DNA of 64,000 bases from Trachythela sp. YZ-2020 (lineage: Eukaryota > Cnidaria > Anthozoa > Malacalcyonacea > Clavulariidae), in NCBI GenBank assembly GCA_016169945.1, contig JADLSH010000363.1, positions 3,548,501-3,612,500 on the forward strand, written 5' to 3'. Positions 12,961 to 19,125 of the stretch are shown one piece after another. The notes under the pieces were generated by a model, which ran no database searches, had not been told where the DNA came from, and was given only the letters and a program-made list of their open reading frames with translations. The position numbers and the translations under genes are program-made. Position 1 is the first letter of the stretch. Each line of letters starts with the position of its first letter.

Positions 12961-13023
12961 AAGCCCCGTTTACACGACAAGTATTTTGGGTACGGCACTC
13001 TTGAATTTAGGCACGCGGACCAT
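12961..13023 (+). repeat. Harbinger left TIR
   Basis: Begins AAGCCCCGTTTACACGACAA and matches the inverse of 53612-53674 with almost no differences. Confidence 0.9.
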
Positions 13024-13193
13024 TGTTTTTAAAATGGTCCGCTTCGTTTACACGACAAGTTTCAAGCGGACTTCTTTAATCAACAGGCACCCTTGATCGC
13101 AAAAAAGGTCCTCTTAAAATGCGAGCCCGGAGGGACTATTACTAGCGGTTATAAAAAAAAAAATTAGCGCGGGAATGCGCGGGTTTTTTGAAA

Positions 13194-13622
13194 ATGGCGA
13201 ACATGAATGATGAAGATGTGATTAATAAATTGGCTTTTGCCTGGTTTATTTGCCTAAAAAAACAAAGAAAAACCGTGCCGACTATGTGGTCTGGTGTTGT
13301 CCCTCCATCGACTATTTATTGGAATAAAATAAAGGAAAGGAAACTTGTGTTTATTGAAGCTGTATTAGCATATCTACATCGTCCAAGAACTAGAAATTTG
13401 TGGATGCACCCGCGATCCTTGATTTGGTTTGATATGGTTGATGACTCGTTTGGTGACGAGCTATGGTATGCTAATTTTAGAGTGAACAGGGGAACTTTCG
13501 CATTCATCCTCGAGAAAGTTCAGCGAGATATATGTCGTAGCAATACCCAGATGCGCGATGCCGTTTCTGCAAAACGTCGACTTGCACTGACGTTATATTA
13601 TCTGGCCTCCACTGCCGAGTAA
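13194..13622 (+). pseudogene. Harbinger transposase, 5' half (interrupted)
   Basis: The first ATG in frame is at 13194. About 140 residues of the N-terminal part of a Harbinger transposase follow, including a helix-rich segment ending in KRRLALTLYYLAS, typical of the region before the DDE core. The frame stops where the Polinton begins: the TAA at 13620-13622 combines the target-site bases with the first base of the Polinton. The matching 3' half begins at 49801. Removing the insertion and one 5-bp target copy would leave the two halves in phase, so this is an insertional knockout without other damage. Confidence 0.9.
13617..13621 (+). repeat. Target-site duplication GAGTA (left)
   Basis: GAGTA lies just before the Polinton end (AGTAGTATAT...) and is repeated at 49801-49805. 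Canonical Polinton duplications are 6 bp; here only five match. Confidence 0.85.
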
Positions 13623-14150
13623 GTAGTATATATGACCATGTCAATAAAATAAATGGGGGGGTTGGAGATTTTTTTAAAAACGTATAATGTTTACTAGTAA
13701 TTATTGCGCAATAGTTCATTTTTTTTTTGTCAATTCAGCAAAAAAAAGTGTGTACGGACGGGGGGAGCTTGAAGCAAATTAGCATGCAAAATGGCGGCCA
13801 TAAAAGCAGGTTGTGAGTGTTGTTAGCATTTTGTTGGGAATTGTATTACGTCTGTGACGTAGTATGTGTAATTGGAGAAGGGAGTGTTTTTTAAGGAAAA
13901 AAAAATGATTATTTTTTTCCTCACACACGCACACAAGTGCTGTTGGTTACCCGAAGCCTTGGTTGAGCCGATTGAATTTGAAAAAGCGCGCCGTTGTTTA
14001 TATGTGCGATAGGTTGTGTGAAGGAACGTGGTGCGTGATGCGCGCGCATGTTAAAATACATAAAAAGGAATTGAACCTTTTCTTTTTTGCAAAAGCACGT
14101 CAGTGTATGTATATAATGGGTGTGGGTTTTGTAAAAACCCTTTTAAAAAA
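13622..14150 (+). repeat. Polinton left TIR (~530 bp)
   Basis: Matches the inverse of about 49268-49800, with small differences mainly in A/T runs. It includes one cloverleaf cassette (14057-14140), so that cassette is present at both termini. Weaker similarity goes on inward (ATATACAG.ATGAACGGTGAC). The short frame at 13963-14154 is a by-product of the repeat. Confidence 0.92.
14057..14140 (-). ncRNA. tRNA-like cassette L1 (inside left TIR)
   Basis: On the minus strand, a GGG/CCC-clamped hairpin (14124-14140) is followed by a cloverleaf at 14057-14111. The acceptor pairing is TACATA/TATGTA, the mini D arm is CAC-TGAC-GTG, and the T arm is AAAGG/CCTTT with loop TTCAATT. Only the TIR copies keep C in the third loop position, giving the B-box consensus GGTTCAATTCC. 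A TATA-like CATATATAAC lies at about 14255-14266. Its twin is at 49280-49363. Confidence 0.75.
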
Positions 14151-14346
14151 TTGAGTGAAAAATATCGACGCAGAATAAGCGAATATTGATATACAGAATG
14201 AACGGTGACTTGTTCGCATTAAATGAGTGTCAATGAAAAAAATGTAATATATGTGTTATATATGTTTTTTTATTAAAAAACGATTTTGGGAAAATCATTC
14301 AAAGCCTGTGACGATTTTTTTAGTATTTTTAAAAAGGTGTACATTT

Positions 14347-14421
14347 TTTTGTCAAGTGGGGGTAGGTTTTTTATAAAAAAAAAACCATTGTTTCAAAAAA
14401 GGGGAACCTACCTTGACAAAA
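14347..14421. repeat. Long imperfect hairpin between cassettes L1 and L2
   Basis: Arms TTTTGTCAAG plus GGTAGGTT pair with AACCTACC plus TTGACAAAA, with a small bulge on the left arm. Inside lies a second hairpin, GGTTTTTTAT/AAAAAACC, like the upstream hairpin of the cassettes. No cloverleaf follows. It may be a remodelled cassette or a separate structured RNA. Confidence 0.6.
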
Positions 14422-14472
14422 TAAAAATAGTGTTGTGTATGGGTGTTATATATAGTAAAAAATATACAAAAA

Positions 14473-14709
14473 TCATTTTTTTATTTTTTTATTACAATTA
14501 TTATTTTTTACAGATTTTAAAGCCTGAATATATTCTTTTGAATTAATATTTTTTTGAAGGTTTTTTTTCAGTTTTTCTATAGAGTAAGAGCATGCTACAA
14601 TATCATAACCATAATCAACTTCTTCTTCTGAGTCGGAGTCAGATAAGTTTTTTGTTTTATTTATTGTTCTGGATCGTTGCTTGGCAGGTACACACGTGTT
14701 CGATGCCAT
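14473..14709 (-). CDS. Small acidic/basic accessory protein A
   Basis: 78 residues from an ATG at 14709. An acidic Ser/Asp/Glu segment (SDSDSEEE) is followed by a helical, lysine-rich segment of about 40 residues. The region from Tyr-Asp-Ile onward is similar in pattern to the same region of the neighbouring frame at 14657-14896, suggesting a tandem duplication of one small gene. The two frames overlap by about 50 bases in different phases, so a frameshift in a single two-domain gene cannot be ruled out. No function recognised. Confidence 0.5.
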   Translation of the reverse strand: MASNTCVPAKQRSRTINKTKNLSDSDSEEEVDYGYDIVACSYSIEKLKKNLQKNINSKEYIQALKSVKNNNCNKKIKK

Positions 14710-14896
14710 ACCGCTTGTATGTCAAGATATTTTTTGTCTGTCCCTTTTTTCCAAATGATTTTAAAGTTTTAGTAAATTTTTCAGGATTATATATTTTTAA
14801 AAGTTTTTCCATATGTTCCATGGAGATCATATTGTTTATAATATCATAACTTATGCTCCTAACTGTATTATAATCATAAATTTCGTCGTCCGACAT
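14657..14896 (-). CDS. Small acidic/basic accessory protein B
   Basis: 79 residues from the ATG at 14896; the frame opens earlier only with GTG. An acidic start (MSDDEIYDY) leads into SYDIINNMISMEHMEKLLK and a lysine-rich segment that resembles accessory protein A at the same spacing. It lies immediately downstream of, and on the same strand as, cassette L2, whose cloverleaf begins four bases beyond the start codon. No function recognised. Confidence 0.5.
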   Translation of the reverse strand: MSDDEIYDYNTVRSISYDIINNMISMEHMEKLLKIYNPEKFTKTLKSFGKKGQTKNILTYKRYGIEHVCTCQATIQNNK

Positions 14897-14900
14897 AATG

Positions 14901-14982
14901 TACACAAAAAGGAATTTAACCTTTTCTTAAAAAGCACAACAGTGTGTGTATTTTATAGGTGGGGTTTTTTTTTAAAAAACCC
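14901..14982 (-). ncRNA. tRNA-like cassette L2
   Basis: The hairpin at 14962-14982 (GGG, T/A arms, CCC) precedes a cloverleaf at 14901-14950. The acceptor is TACACA/TGTGTA, the D arm CAC-TGTT-GTG, the anticodon-like arm CTTTTTAAG and the T arm AAAGG/CCTTT with loop TTAAATT. A TATA-like stretch on the minus strand lies at about 15062-15075. Confidence 0.75.
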
Positions 14983-15096
14983 AGGAAAAAATTAAGTCAA
15001 ATGTTTGTGTTTTGTTGTAACAATGATGTAAAAGCCAATGTATATGTGTATGTTGTATGGGTTGTATATATACTATATTTTTTAAAAAAATGATTT

Positions 15097-15183
15097 TATA
15101 TAAACAGGAATTTAACCTGTTCTTTTTTTTCAAAAAAAGCACAACAGTGTATATATAATAAAGGTTTTTAAAGAAAAAAACCT
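15097..15183 (-). ncRNA. tRNA-like cassette L3
   Basis: The hairpin at 15162-15183 (AGG/CCT clamp) precedes a cloverleaf at 15097-15155 with acceptor TATATA/TATATA, D arm CAC-TGTT-GTG and T arm ACAGG/CCTGT with loop TTAAATT. Only 30 bases separate it from L4 upstream, so it has almost no leader and may be read through from L4. Confidence 0.7.
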
Positions 15184-15213
15184 ACAAAAAATTGGTTATT
15201 TGGTTAACTAAAA

Positions 15214-15289
15214 TATACAAACAGGAATCTAACCTGTTCTTTAAAAAAGTACAACAGTATGTATATTTTTTTGGGTTTTATAAAAACCC
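15214..15289 (-). ncRNA. tRNA-like cassette L4
   Basis: The hairpin is GGGTTTTATAAAAACCC at 15273-15289. The cloverleaf at 15214-15265 has acceptor TATACA/TGTATA, D arm TAC-TGTT-GTA and T arm ACAGG/CCTGT with loop TTAGATT. The minus-strand TATA CTATATAAG lies at 15382-15390, leaving a leader of about 70 nt that contains TTGAGGTTTC. Confidence 0.8.
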
Positions 15290-15394
15290 TTTTAAAAATT
15301 CCAAACTTTAGCTGAGAAGAATAAATAGATACAAGAAACCTCAAGGAAATAAGGTGTTAGTGTTACATGCGTGTGCGGATGTCTTATATAGCCG

Positions 15395-15470
15395 TATACC
15401 TACAGGAATTTAACCTGTACACAAAAAAAATGTGTGCAACAGCAAGTATATACGGAGGTTGAACTCCTTT
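15395..15470 (-). ncRNA. tRNA-like cassette L5
   Basis: The hairpin at 15454-15470 uses GGAG/CTCC in place of GGG/CCC. The cloverleaf at 15395-15450 has acceptor TATACT/GGTATA (one G-T pair) and D arm TGC-TGTT-GCA. A true-looking anticodon arm has ACACA/TGTGT around a seven-T loop. The T arm is ACAGG/CCTGT with loop TTAAATT. The TATA box CTATATAAAG lies at about 15551-15560. Confidence 0.8.
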
Positions 15471-15587
15471 AAAAAATTTTATAATAAACGTAGTATTAAT
15501 AAACTCGACCAAGGCTTTGGGTGATTTTGTTTTTTTGTGTTACATGTGTGCTTTATATAGGATGAAAAATAAAAAAATGATTTTGAA

Positions 15588-15665
15588 TATACAAACAGGA
15601 ATTTAACCTGTTCTTTTAAAAAAGCACAACAGTGTGTATATTTATACGGGTTTTTATAAAAACCC
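15588..15665 (-). ncRNA. tRNA-like cassette L6
   Basis: The hairpin is GGGTTTTTATAAAAACCC at 15648-15665. The cloverleaf at 15588-15640 has acceptor TATACA/TGTATA, D arm CAC-TGTT-GTG and T arm ACAGG/CCTGT with loop TTAAATT. The TATA-like upstream sequence is weaker here (about 15765-15790). Confidence 0.8.
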
Positions 15666-15784
15666 TTCAAAAATTTGTTAGGATTAGCTAACTAGTACAA
15701 CATACATCAGAACACTCTCTATCAAAGCTCGATTCAACTGTTAAATTTTATGTTGTGCGTGTATGTTTTTATAATTTTTTTCAA

Positions 15785-15867
15785 TATATAAATAGGAATT
15801 TAACCTATTCTTTTTTTAAAAAAAAGTACAACAGTATATATATTTTTTTGGGTTTTTATAAAAACCC
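15785..15867 (-). ncRNA. tRNA-like cassette L7
   Basis: The hairpin is at 15850-15867. The cloverleaf at 15785-15842 has an all-A/T acceptor and D arm TAC-TGTT-GTA. Its T arm, ATAGG/CCTAT, is a paired change relative to ACAGG/CCTGT elsewhere. The TATA box TCTATAAAA lies at about 15966-15975. Confidence 0.8.
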
Positions 15868-15977
15868 TTTTTAAAAATTTGATGAATTGAAAAGTGGCAA
15901 ACACTTGCTTACTGATGAACCTGAAGGTGATGAGCCTGAAGTGATTATTGTATGAATGTATGTGTTTTTTATAGATA

Positions 15978-16054
15978 TATACAAACAGGAATTTAACCTG
16001 TTCTTTAAAAAAGTACAACAGTATGTATATTTTTTGGGTTTTTATAAAAAACCC
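15978..16054 (-). ncRNA. tRNA-like cassette L8
   Basis: The hairpin is at 16036-16054. The cloverleaf at 15978-16029 has acceptor TATACA/TGTATA, D arm TAC-TGTT-GTA and T arm ACAGG/CCTGT with loop TTAAATT. The TATA box TCTATAAAAA lies at about 16128-16137. The leader contains TTGAGGTTCATC, close to motifs in the L4 and L7 leaders. Confidence 0.8.
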
Positions 16055-16141
16055 TTTAAAAATTAGGTAAGCTTGATGAACCTCAAAATAAATAAACGTA
16101 AGAAGTGATTGCGTGTGTGTAGGGATGTTTTTTATAGAACA

Positions 16142-16217
16142 TATACAAACAGGAATTTAACCTGTTCTTTAAAAAAGCACAACAGTGTGTATATTTATAT
16201 GGGTTTTATAAAAACCC
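16142..16217 (-). ncRNA. tRNA-like cassette L9
   Basis: The hairpin is GGGTTTTATAAAAACCC at 16201-16217. The cloverleaf at 16142-16193 has acceptor TATACA/TGTATA, D arm CAC-TGTT-GTG and T arm ACAGG/CCTGT with loop TTAAATT. The TATA box TCTATATAAG lies at about 16304-16313, giving a predicted RNA of about 140 nt. Confidence 0.8.
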
Positions 16218-16397
16218 TTTTAAAAATTTACTCAAGAATTTCAAGTGCAAATAGTCGATTGAAGAATCTCAATAGGTATAAATTTGAAGTAGGTGTACGT
16301 GTGTCTTATATAGACCTTTGAAAAAAATAATGAAAAATAAAAAAATAAAAATATTTTTTTAAAAGGCTATATATAATAGGTATTTTTTTATACAAAA

Positions 16398-16862
16398 ATG
16401 AATTATTTTTACAATATGGATAGTGATAAAGATAGAACTGACGGTTATGAAATAATATTAGATGTTAAAGAAGAATATGAACCTGAAAACGAATATACTG
16501 ATACTGATATAGCACAAATAATAAAAGATGAATGGAAGGCAAAATTTAAAATTATATCTCAAGGTCATCTTTTTGAAACTGTACGTGTCCTACCGTTGAC
16601 GACCACGTTAAGAGTAAATGAAACTTCTCGTTTTTGGATATCGTTTGAATGTGATGGAGAACGAAGTGTTAAAAAAGTAAAAGATGTTGTCGATCAAGTA
16701 TTTAAAGAGAAATTCTTTATAACATTAATATCGGAGAAATTAATGAGATTTGATTTTAGAAAAAAAACGGTTAAAAAATATTTATTATTATATGGACATT
16801 GCGATCATGGTGACGAAGATTATAGACTATTACCACGTTATTTAGGACACGATTATAATTAG
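16398..16862 (+). CDS. Accessory protein, left member of the W/LR-N-R family
   Basis: 154 residues from ATG 16398 (a second Met at codon 7 is possible). The first 45 residues are acidic. Residues 73-117 form a strand-helix-strand unit (VNETSRFWISF, a charged helix, then FFITLI). The same layout appears in the proteins at 43840, 45607 and 46101, where the helix ends in a Phe-Pro pair. It is the first gene inward of the left RNA array, and its relatives lie near the right array. The fold could be RRM/Rep-like, but no catalytic residues are seen. Function unknown. Confidence 0.75.
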   Translation: MNYFYNMDSDKDRTDGYEIILDVKEEYEPENEYTDTDIAQIIKDEWKAKFKIISQGHLFETVRVLPLTTTLRVNETSRFWISFECDGERSVKKVKDVVDQVFKEKFFITLISEKLMRFDFRKKTVKKYLLLYGHCDHGDEDYRLLPRYLGHDYN

Positions 16863-16875
16863 TATATAAAGGACA
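16863..16875 (+). promoter_or_regulatory. TATA box of cassette L10
   Basis: GTATATAAAG just after the stop codon of the gene at 16398, about 75 bases upstream of the L10 hairpin, in the same position as the TATA boxes of the other cassettes. Confidence 0.5.
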
Positions 16876-16946
16876 GTAGAAAGTAGAAAAATCAGTACGT
16901 CATACAAATCGCATGTTTGTTATTGAAGAAAAAAAAATTTTTTAAA

Positions 16947-17021
16947 AGAGTTATAAAAAACTCTGGAAATATACATGCTGTAGCACTTATAATAAGTACA
17001 GGTTAGATTCCTGTATGTATA
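16947..17021 (+). ncRNA. tRNA-like cassette L10 (opposite orientation)
   Basis: The hairpin AGAGTTATAAAAAACTCT is at 16947-16964. The cloverleaf at 16970-17021 has a fully paired acceptor TATACAT/ATGTATA, D arm TGC-TGTA-GCA, anticodon-like arm CTTATAATAAG and T arm ACAGG/CCTGT with loop TTAGATT. It is 52 nt and the cleanest cloverleaf of the set. It is the only left-side unit reading inward, and a T-run follows at about 17036. Confidence 0.82.
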
Positions 17022-17039
17022 ATAAACAAAATATATTTT

Positions 17040-17381
17040 TTAAAATCTTTTGGATATCAAGATATATTTATTATTTTTTTGAATTACATCATAATAAGAG
17101 ATTAAACCTTCTTCTTCAAATTCTTTTTCTATTTTATTTACAAATAATTTATGTTCTATTTTTTTTACTTGGTCTTTTACATAATGATGATAGATTGTTG
17201 GAGGCTGATAAATTGTTTGTTTTTTTTCTTGGTATTTTTTAATACGGTTTTGTAAAAATCCTTGATATATTCCATAGTATTTATGTCCAATACAATAACA
17301 ACATCGACAACGTTTAAGATAACAATTGTTTTTAAGATAATCTCTTCTGAGTGCTTGTAATCTTTGTTGTAATGTTTTCAT
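17040..17381 (-). CDS. Basic, Cys-containing hypothetical protein
   Basis: 113 residues from ATG 17381. The N-terminal 35 residues are basic with a short cysteine cluster (CYLKRCRCCYC), followed by tyrosine-rich and Lys/Glu helical segments. It lies one base from the gene at 17383 on the same strand and heads a run of basic protein genes reading leftward. No family recognised; a virion or DNA-binding role is only an inference from charge and context. Confidence 0.65.
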   Translation of the reverse strand: MKTLQQRLQALRRDYLKNNCYLKRCRCCYCIGHKYYGIYQGFLQNRIKKYQEKKQTIYQPPTIYHHYVKDQVKKIEHKLFVNKIEKEFEEEGLISYYDVIQKNNKYILISKRF

Positions 17382-17382
17382 T

Positions 17383-17721
17383 TTACCAGTTACGTATTCC
17401 CCAATCGGCTAATATACCGCCACGCTGTTTTTTTATACGTTTACCTGCACCTCTTTGATTTTTATGAGGGACAGCTTTATTTATTTCTTTATCGTATTTA
17501 CCACCATGTCCTTGCATACGCATACTGGCTTTAACACCATTTCTTACCATAAAATTTGCTAAACGGCCTATAAAACCACCGCGTTGTTTTATAGAGCTGC
17601 GTCGACCTGATAAAAATTTTCGACGATTAGTTGAGAAAATACCTAGATTATCTAAACCTAGATTATGATGTTGACGGAATATATTACCGCCTTTCATTTT
17701 TTTAGAATGTCGTTTTTTCAT
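17383..17721 (-). CDS. Basic Gly-Gly-motif peptide precursor 1
   Basis: 112 residues, strongly basic. The N-terminus MKKRHSKKMKGG is shared with the next gene (MKKHRSKKMKGG). Gly-Gly motifs after a basic or Met residue occur at residues 11-12, 48-49 and 101-102, with GHGG at 71-74 and RGAG at 90-93. Adenain-type proteases cut after Gly-Gly or Gly-X-Gly contexts, and this element encodes such a protease at 34008. Inference: a precursor of core or DNA-condensing peptides. It is separated by six bases from the next gene upstream. Confidence 0.7.
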   Translation of the reverse strand: MKKRHSKKMKGGNIFRQHHNLGLDNLGIFSTNRRKFLSGRRSSIKQRGGFIGRLANFMVRNGVKASMRMQGHGGKYDKEINKAVPHKNQRGAGKRIKKQRGGILADWGIRNW

Positions 17722-17727
17722 ATTTTT

Positions 17728-17937
17728 TTAAAATATCCAGTTTGGATTAGCTTTCCAAGATTTAGCTTTGAAAAAATCGCTATCTGGTCCTGGAAGAAAT
17801 CCTCCACGTTGTTTTACTTTGTTTCTTTTTTTATAGTGACGTTTACGACGATTAGGTAAATAAATATCTAGATTATTTAAATGCTTACGGTACATTAAGG
17901 AACCGCCTTTCATTTTTTTAGAACGGTGTTTTTTCAT
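17728..17937 (-). CDS. Basic Gly-Gly-motif peptide precursor 2
   Basis: 69 residues. Nearly the same N-terminus as the gene at 17383 (KKMKGG at residues 7-12) and a second motif KQRGG at 42-46, so it is a paralogue. The segment DIYLPNRRKRHYKKR is close to the PNRYWHH units of the gene at 18161. Probably a small core peptide precursor cut by the element's protease. Confidence 0.7.
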   Translation of the reverse strand: MKKHRSKKMKGGSLMYRKHLNNLDIYLPNRRKRHYKKRNKVKQRGGFLPGPDSDFFKAKSWKANPNWIF

Positions 17938-18156
17938 ATTGAAAGATTTTTAAAATTTATTGTAATATTTTTAAATCGTTTTTCCTCGTTTATTTGTTGT
18001 TTTATTTTTTTATTTAATTTTTTATTATATTTTTTACGACGTTTATTATATAATTTTGTACGGTATTGTTTTAATTTTTTGTAATAATTTTCTTGTAAAG
18101 GAAGGAAAAACCACTCCGTTTTAGACTCCGTTTTAGAACCAGTCTATGTTTTTCAT
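17934..18156 (-). pseudogene. Lysine-rich frame with a broken start
   Basis: An ATG at 18156 opens only seven codons before a stop. A shifted frame then runs about 60 codons to 17934, very rich in Lys, Tyr and Arg (KKLKQYRTKLYNKRRKK), ending across the start codon of the gene at 17937. A 12-bp tandem duplication (TCTAAAACGGAG twice) lies at the point of the shift. It could be a decayed basic peptide gene, or may be joined by splicing or frameshifting; no evidence decides. Confidence 0.35.
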
Positions 18157-18160
18157 ATTT

Positions 18161-18412
18161 TTACATTTGTGATAATACTAAAGGTATTAAACCGAAAAAT
18201 CCTCCACGTTGTTTTATAGATTTTTGACGGGTTATATTTTTTCTTGATTTGTTTTGATGATGCCAGTATCGATTAGGATAATATAACCCTCCTTTTTGTT
18301 TTTTGGTTATTTTTTTTCTCATTGCGCCACCATTTTGACGGGGACGATGATGCCAGTATCGGTTGGGTATATACAAACCTCCGTTTTGTTTTACGTTTTT
18401 TCTTTTTTTCAT
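18161..18412 (-). CDS. Basic Gly-Gly-motif peptide precursor 3, tandem repeat
   Basis: 83 residues. Two internal units, LYIPNRYWHH (13-22) and LYYPNRYWHH (43-52), each follow a Gly-Gly motif (KQNGG, KQKGG). Further motifs are at 28-29 and 70-71 (KQRGG). The C-terminal 12 residues after the last Gly-Gly are hydrophobic (FFGLIPLVLSQM), like the tail of the pX-like gene at 30737. The repeat structure suggests several identical mature peptides from one precursor. Confidence 0.7.
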   Translation of the reverse strand: MKKRKNVKQNGGLYIPNRYWHHRPRQNGGAMRKKITKKQKGGLYYPNRYWHHQNKSRKNITRQKSIKQRGGFFGLIPLVLSQM

Positions 18413-18472
18413 ATTTTAAACTGTTTTTTGTATTTAATTTTTTTATTTTATATAGATTTAACAAGGGAAAAG

Positions 18473-18613
18473 ATGGATCGTGAAAATCATTATACTTATG
18501 GAAAGAACAATTATACTATAAAACAATTAAGTAAAGATATAGACAGAATGGAGAATAGTGTAAAATTTAAGATAATATTGTACGAGTTAAAATGTAAAAT
18601 GAAAAAACTTTAA
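18473..18613 (+). CDS. Small hypothetical protein (46 aa)
   Basis: ATG 18473 opens 46 charged, helical residues ending KCKMKKL. It lies between two minus-strand genes and its stop overlaps the end of the gene at 18610. No similarity recognised; could be real or chance. Confidence 0.35.
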   Translation: MDRENHYTYGKNNYTIKQLSKDIDRMENSVKFKIILYELKCKMKKL

Positions 18614-19125
18614 TCATATTTTTCTATGTTATATAAAGCATAGCTGTTATAGTCAAAATATTCATAATAATAATTACTATTTCCAAAAAAAATAGGATTG
18701 TCATCGTCAATAATGTCTAATTCTTCATTATTTCCTTCTTCTTTTACAAAACCAGATATACATATATTTTTTAAATTTACTAATAGAAAAAAATCACATA
18801 CATCTTTTATATTTTTTTCTTTTTTAAATTCTACTATTCCTTTCCACCAATATTTTGATAAAGATTTCCAACACCATATTTTTAAACCGTCAATATTTTT
18901 ATTAAAAATATAACTATAGTCTGTCATATTATTTATATTTAAAGTTAAATTTTTTATCCTGATAAATGATACTAAACTACTACTATTGTCTTGAGCTATT
19001 TCCCAACATATTTTTTTACTATATATGTTTTCATTGTTTTTTTTTATTTGTCTTAAAGACTTAATGTACTTTTGTAAATCAGCATCGTTTTTTTCATATA
19101 TATCTTCAACCGTTTCCATCAGCAT
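18610..19125 (-). CDS. Accessory protein with GIVEF-K-K strand-helix unit
   Basis: 171 residues from ATG 19125; a second Met is at codon 3. Residues about 90-130 read WWKGIVEFKKEKNIKDVC and then a strand. The protein at 25608 has a similar VEGIIQFEKRATVNKAR segment. The arrangement (strand, turn, Lys/Arg, helix, strand) is like the middle of CRESS-type Rep HUH domains, but the catalytic histidines are not visible. Start overlaps the end of the gene at 19119 by 7 bases, so the two are probably co-transcribed. Function unknown. Confidence 0.65.
   Translation of the reverse strand: MLMETVEDIYEKNDADLQKYIKSLRQIKKNNENIYSKKICWEIAQDNSSSLVSFIRIKNLTLNINNMTDYSYIFNKNIDGLKIWCWKSLSKYWWKGIVEFKKEKNIKDVCDFFLLVNLKNICISGFVKEEGNNEELDIIDDDNPIFFGNSNYYYEYFDYNSYALYNIEKYD

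Noticed and set aside
14057..14111. Hammerhead ribozyme
   Set aside because: The hairpins suggested it, but the conserved core strings (CUGAUGA and GAAA in the right places) are absent.
13963..14154. 63-65 residue frame present in both TIRs (also 49260-49457)
   Set aside because: Duplicated because the TIR is duplicated. It spans a cassette, and no domain or independent coding signal is seen.
14895..16220. CRISPR-like repeat-spacer array
   Set aside because: Repeats are 75-85 bases, diverged in sequence but conserved in structure, with spacers of very uneven length, and the host is a eukaryote. No cas genes. The RNA cassette reading fits better.
15479..16321. Short frames of 60-73 codons across the left array
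   Set aside because: They run through the repeated hairpin and cloverleaf units, change frame between units and share sequence only because of the repeat.
14057..17021. True tRNA genes
   Set aside because: The D arm has only three pairs with a four-base loop, the anticodon-like loop varies in size and sequence, and the B box is mutated except in the TIR copies. They are tRNA-like only.
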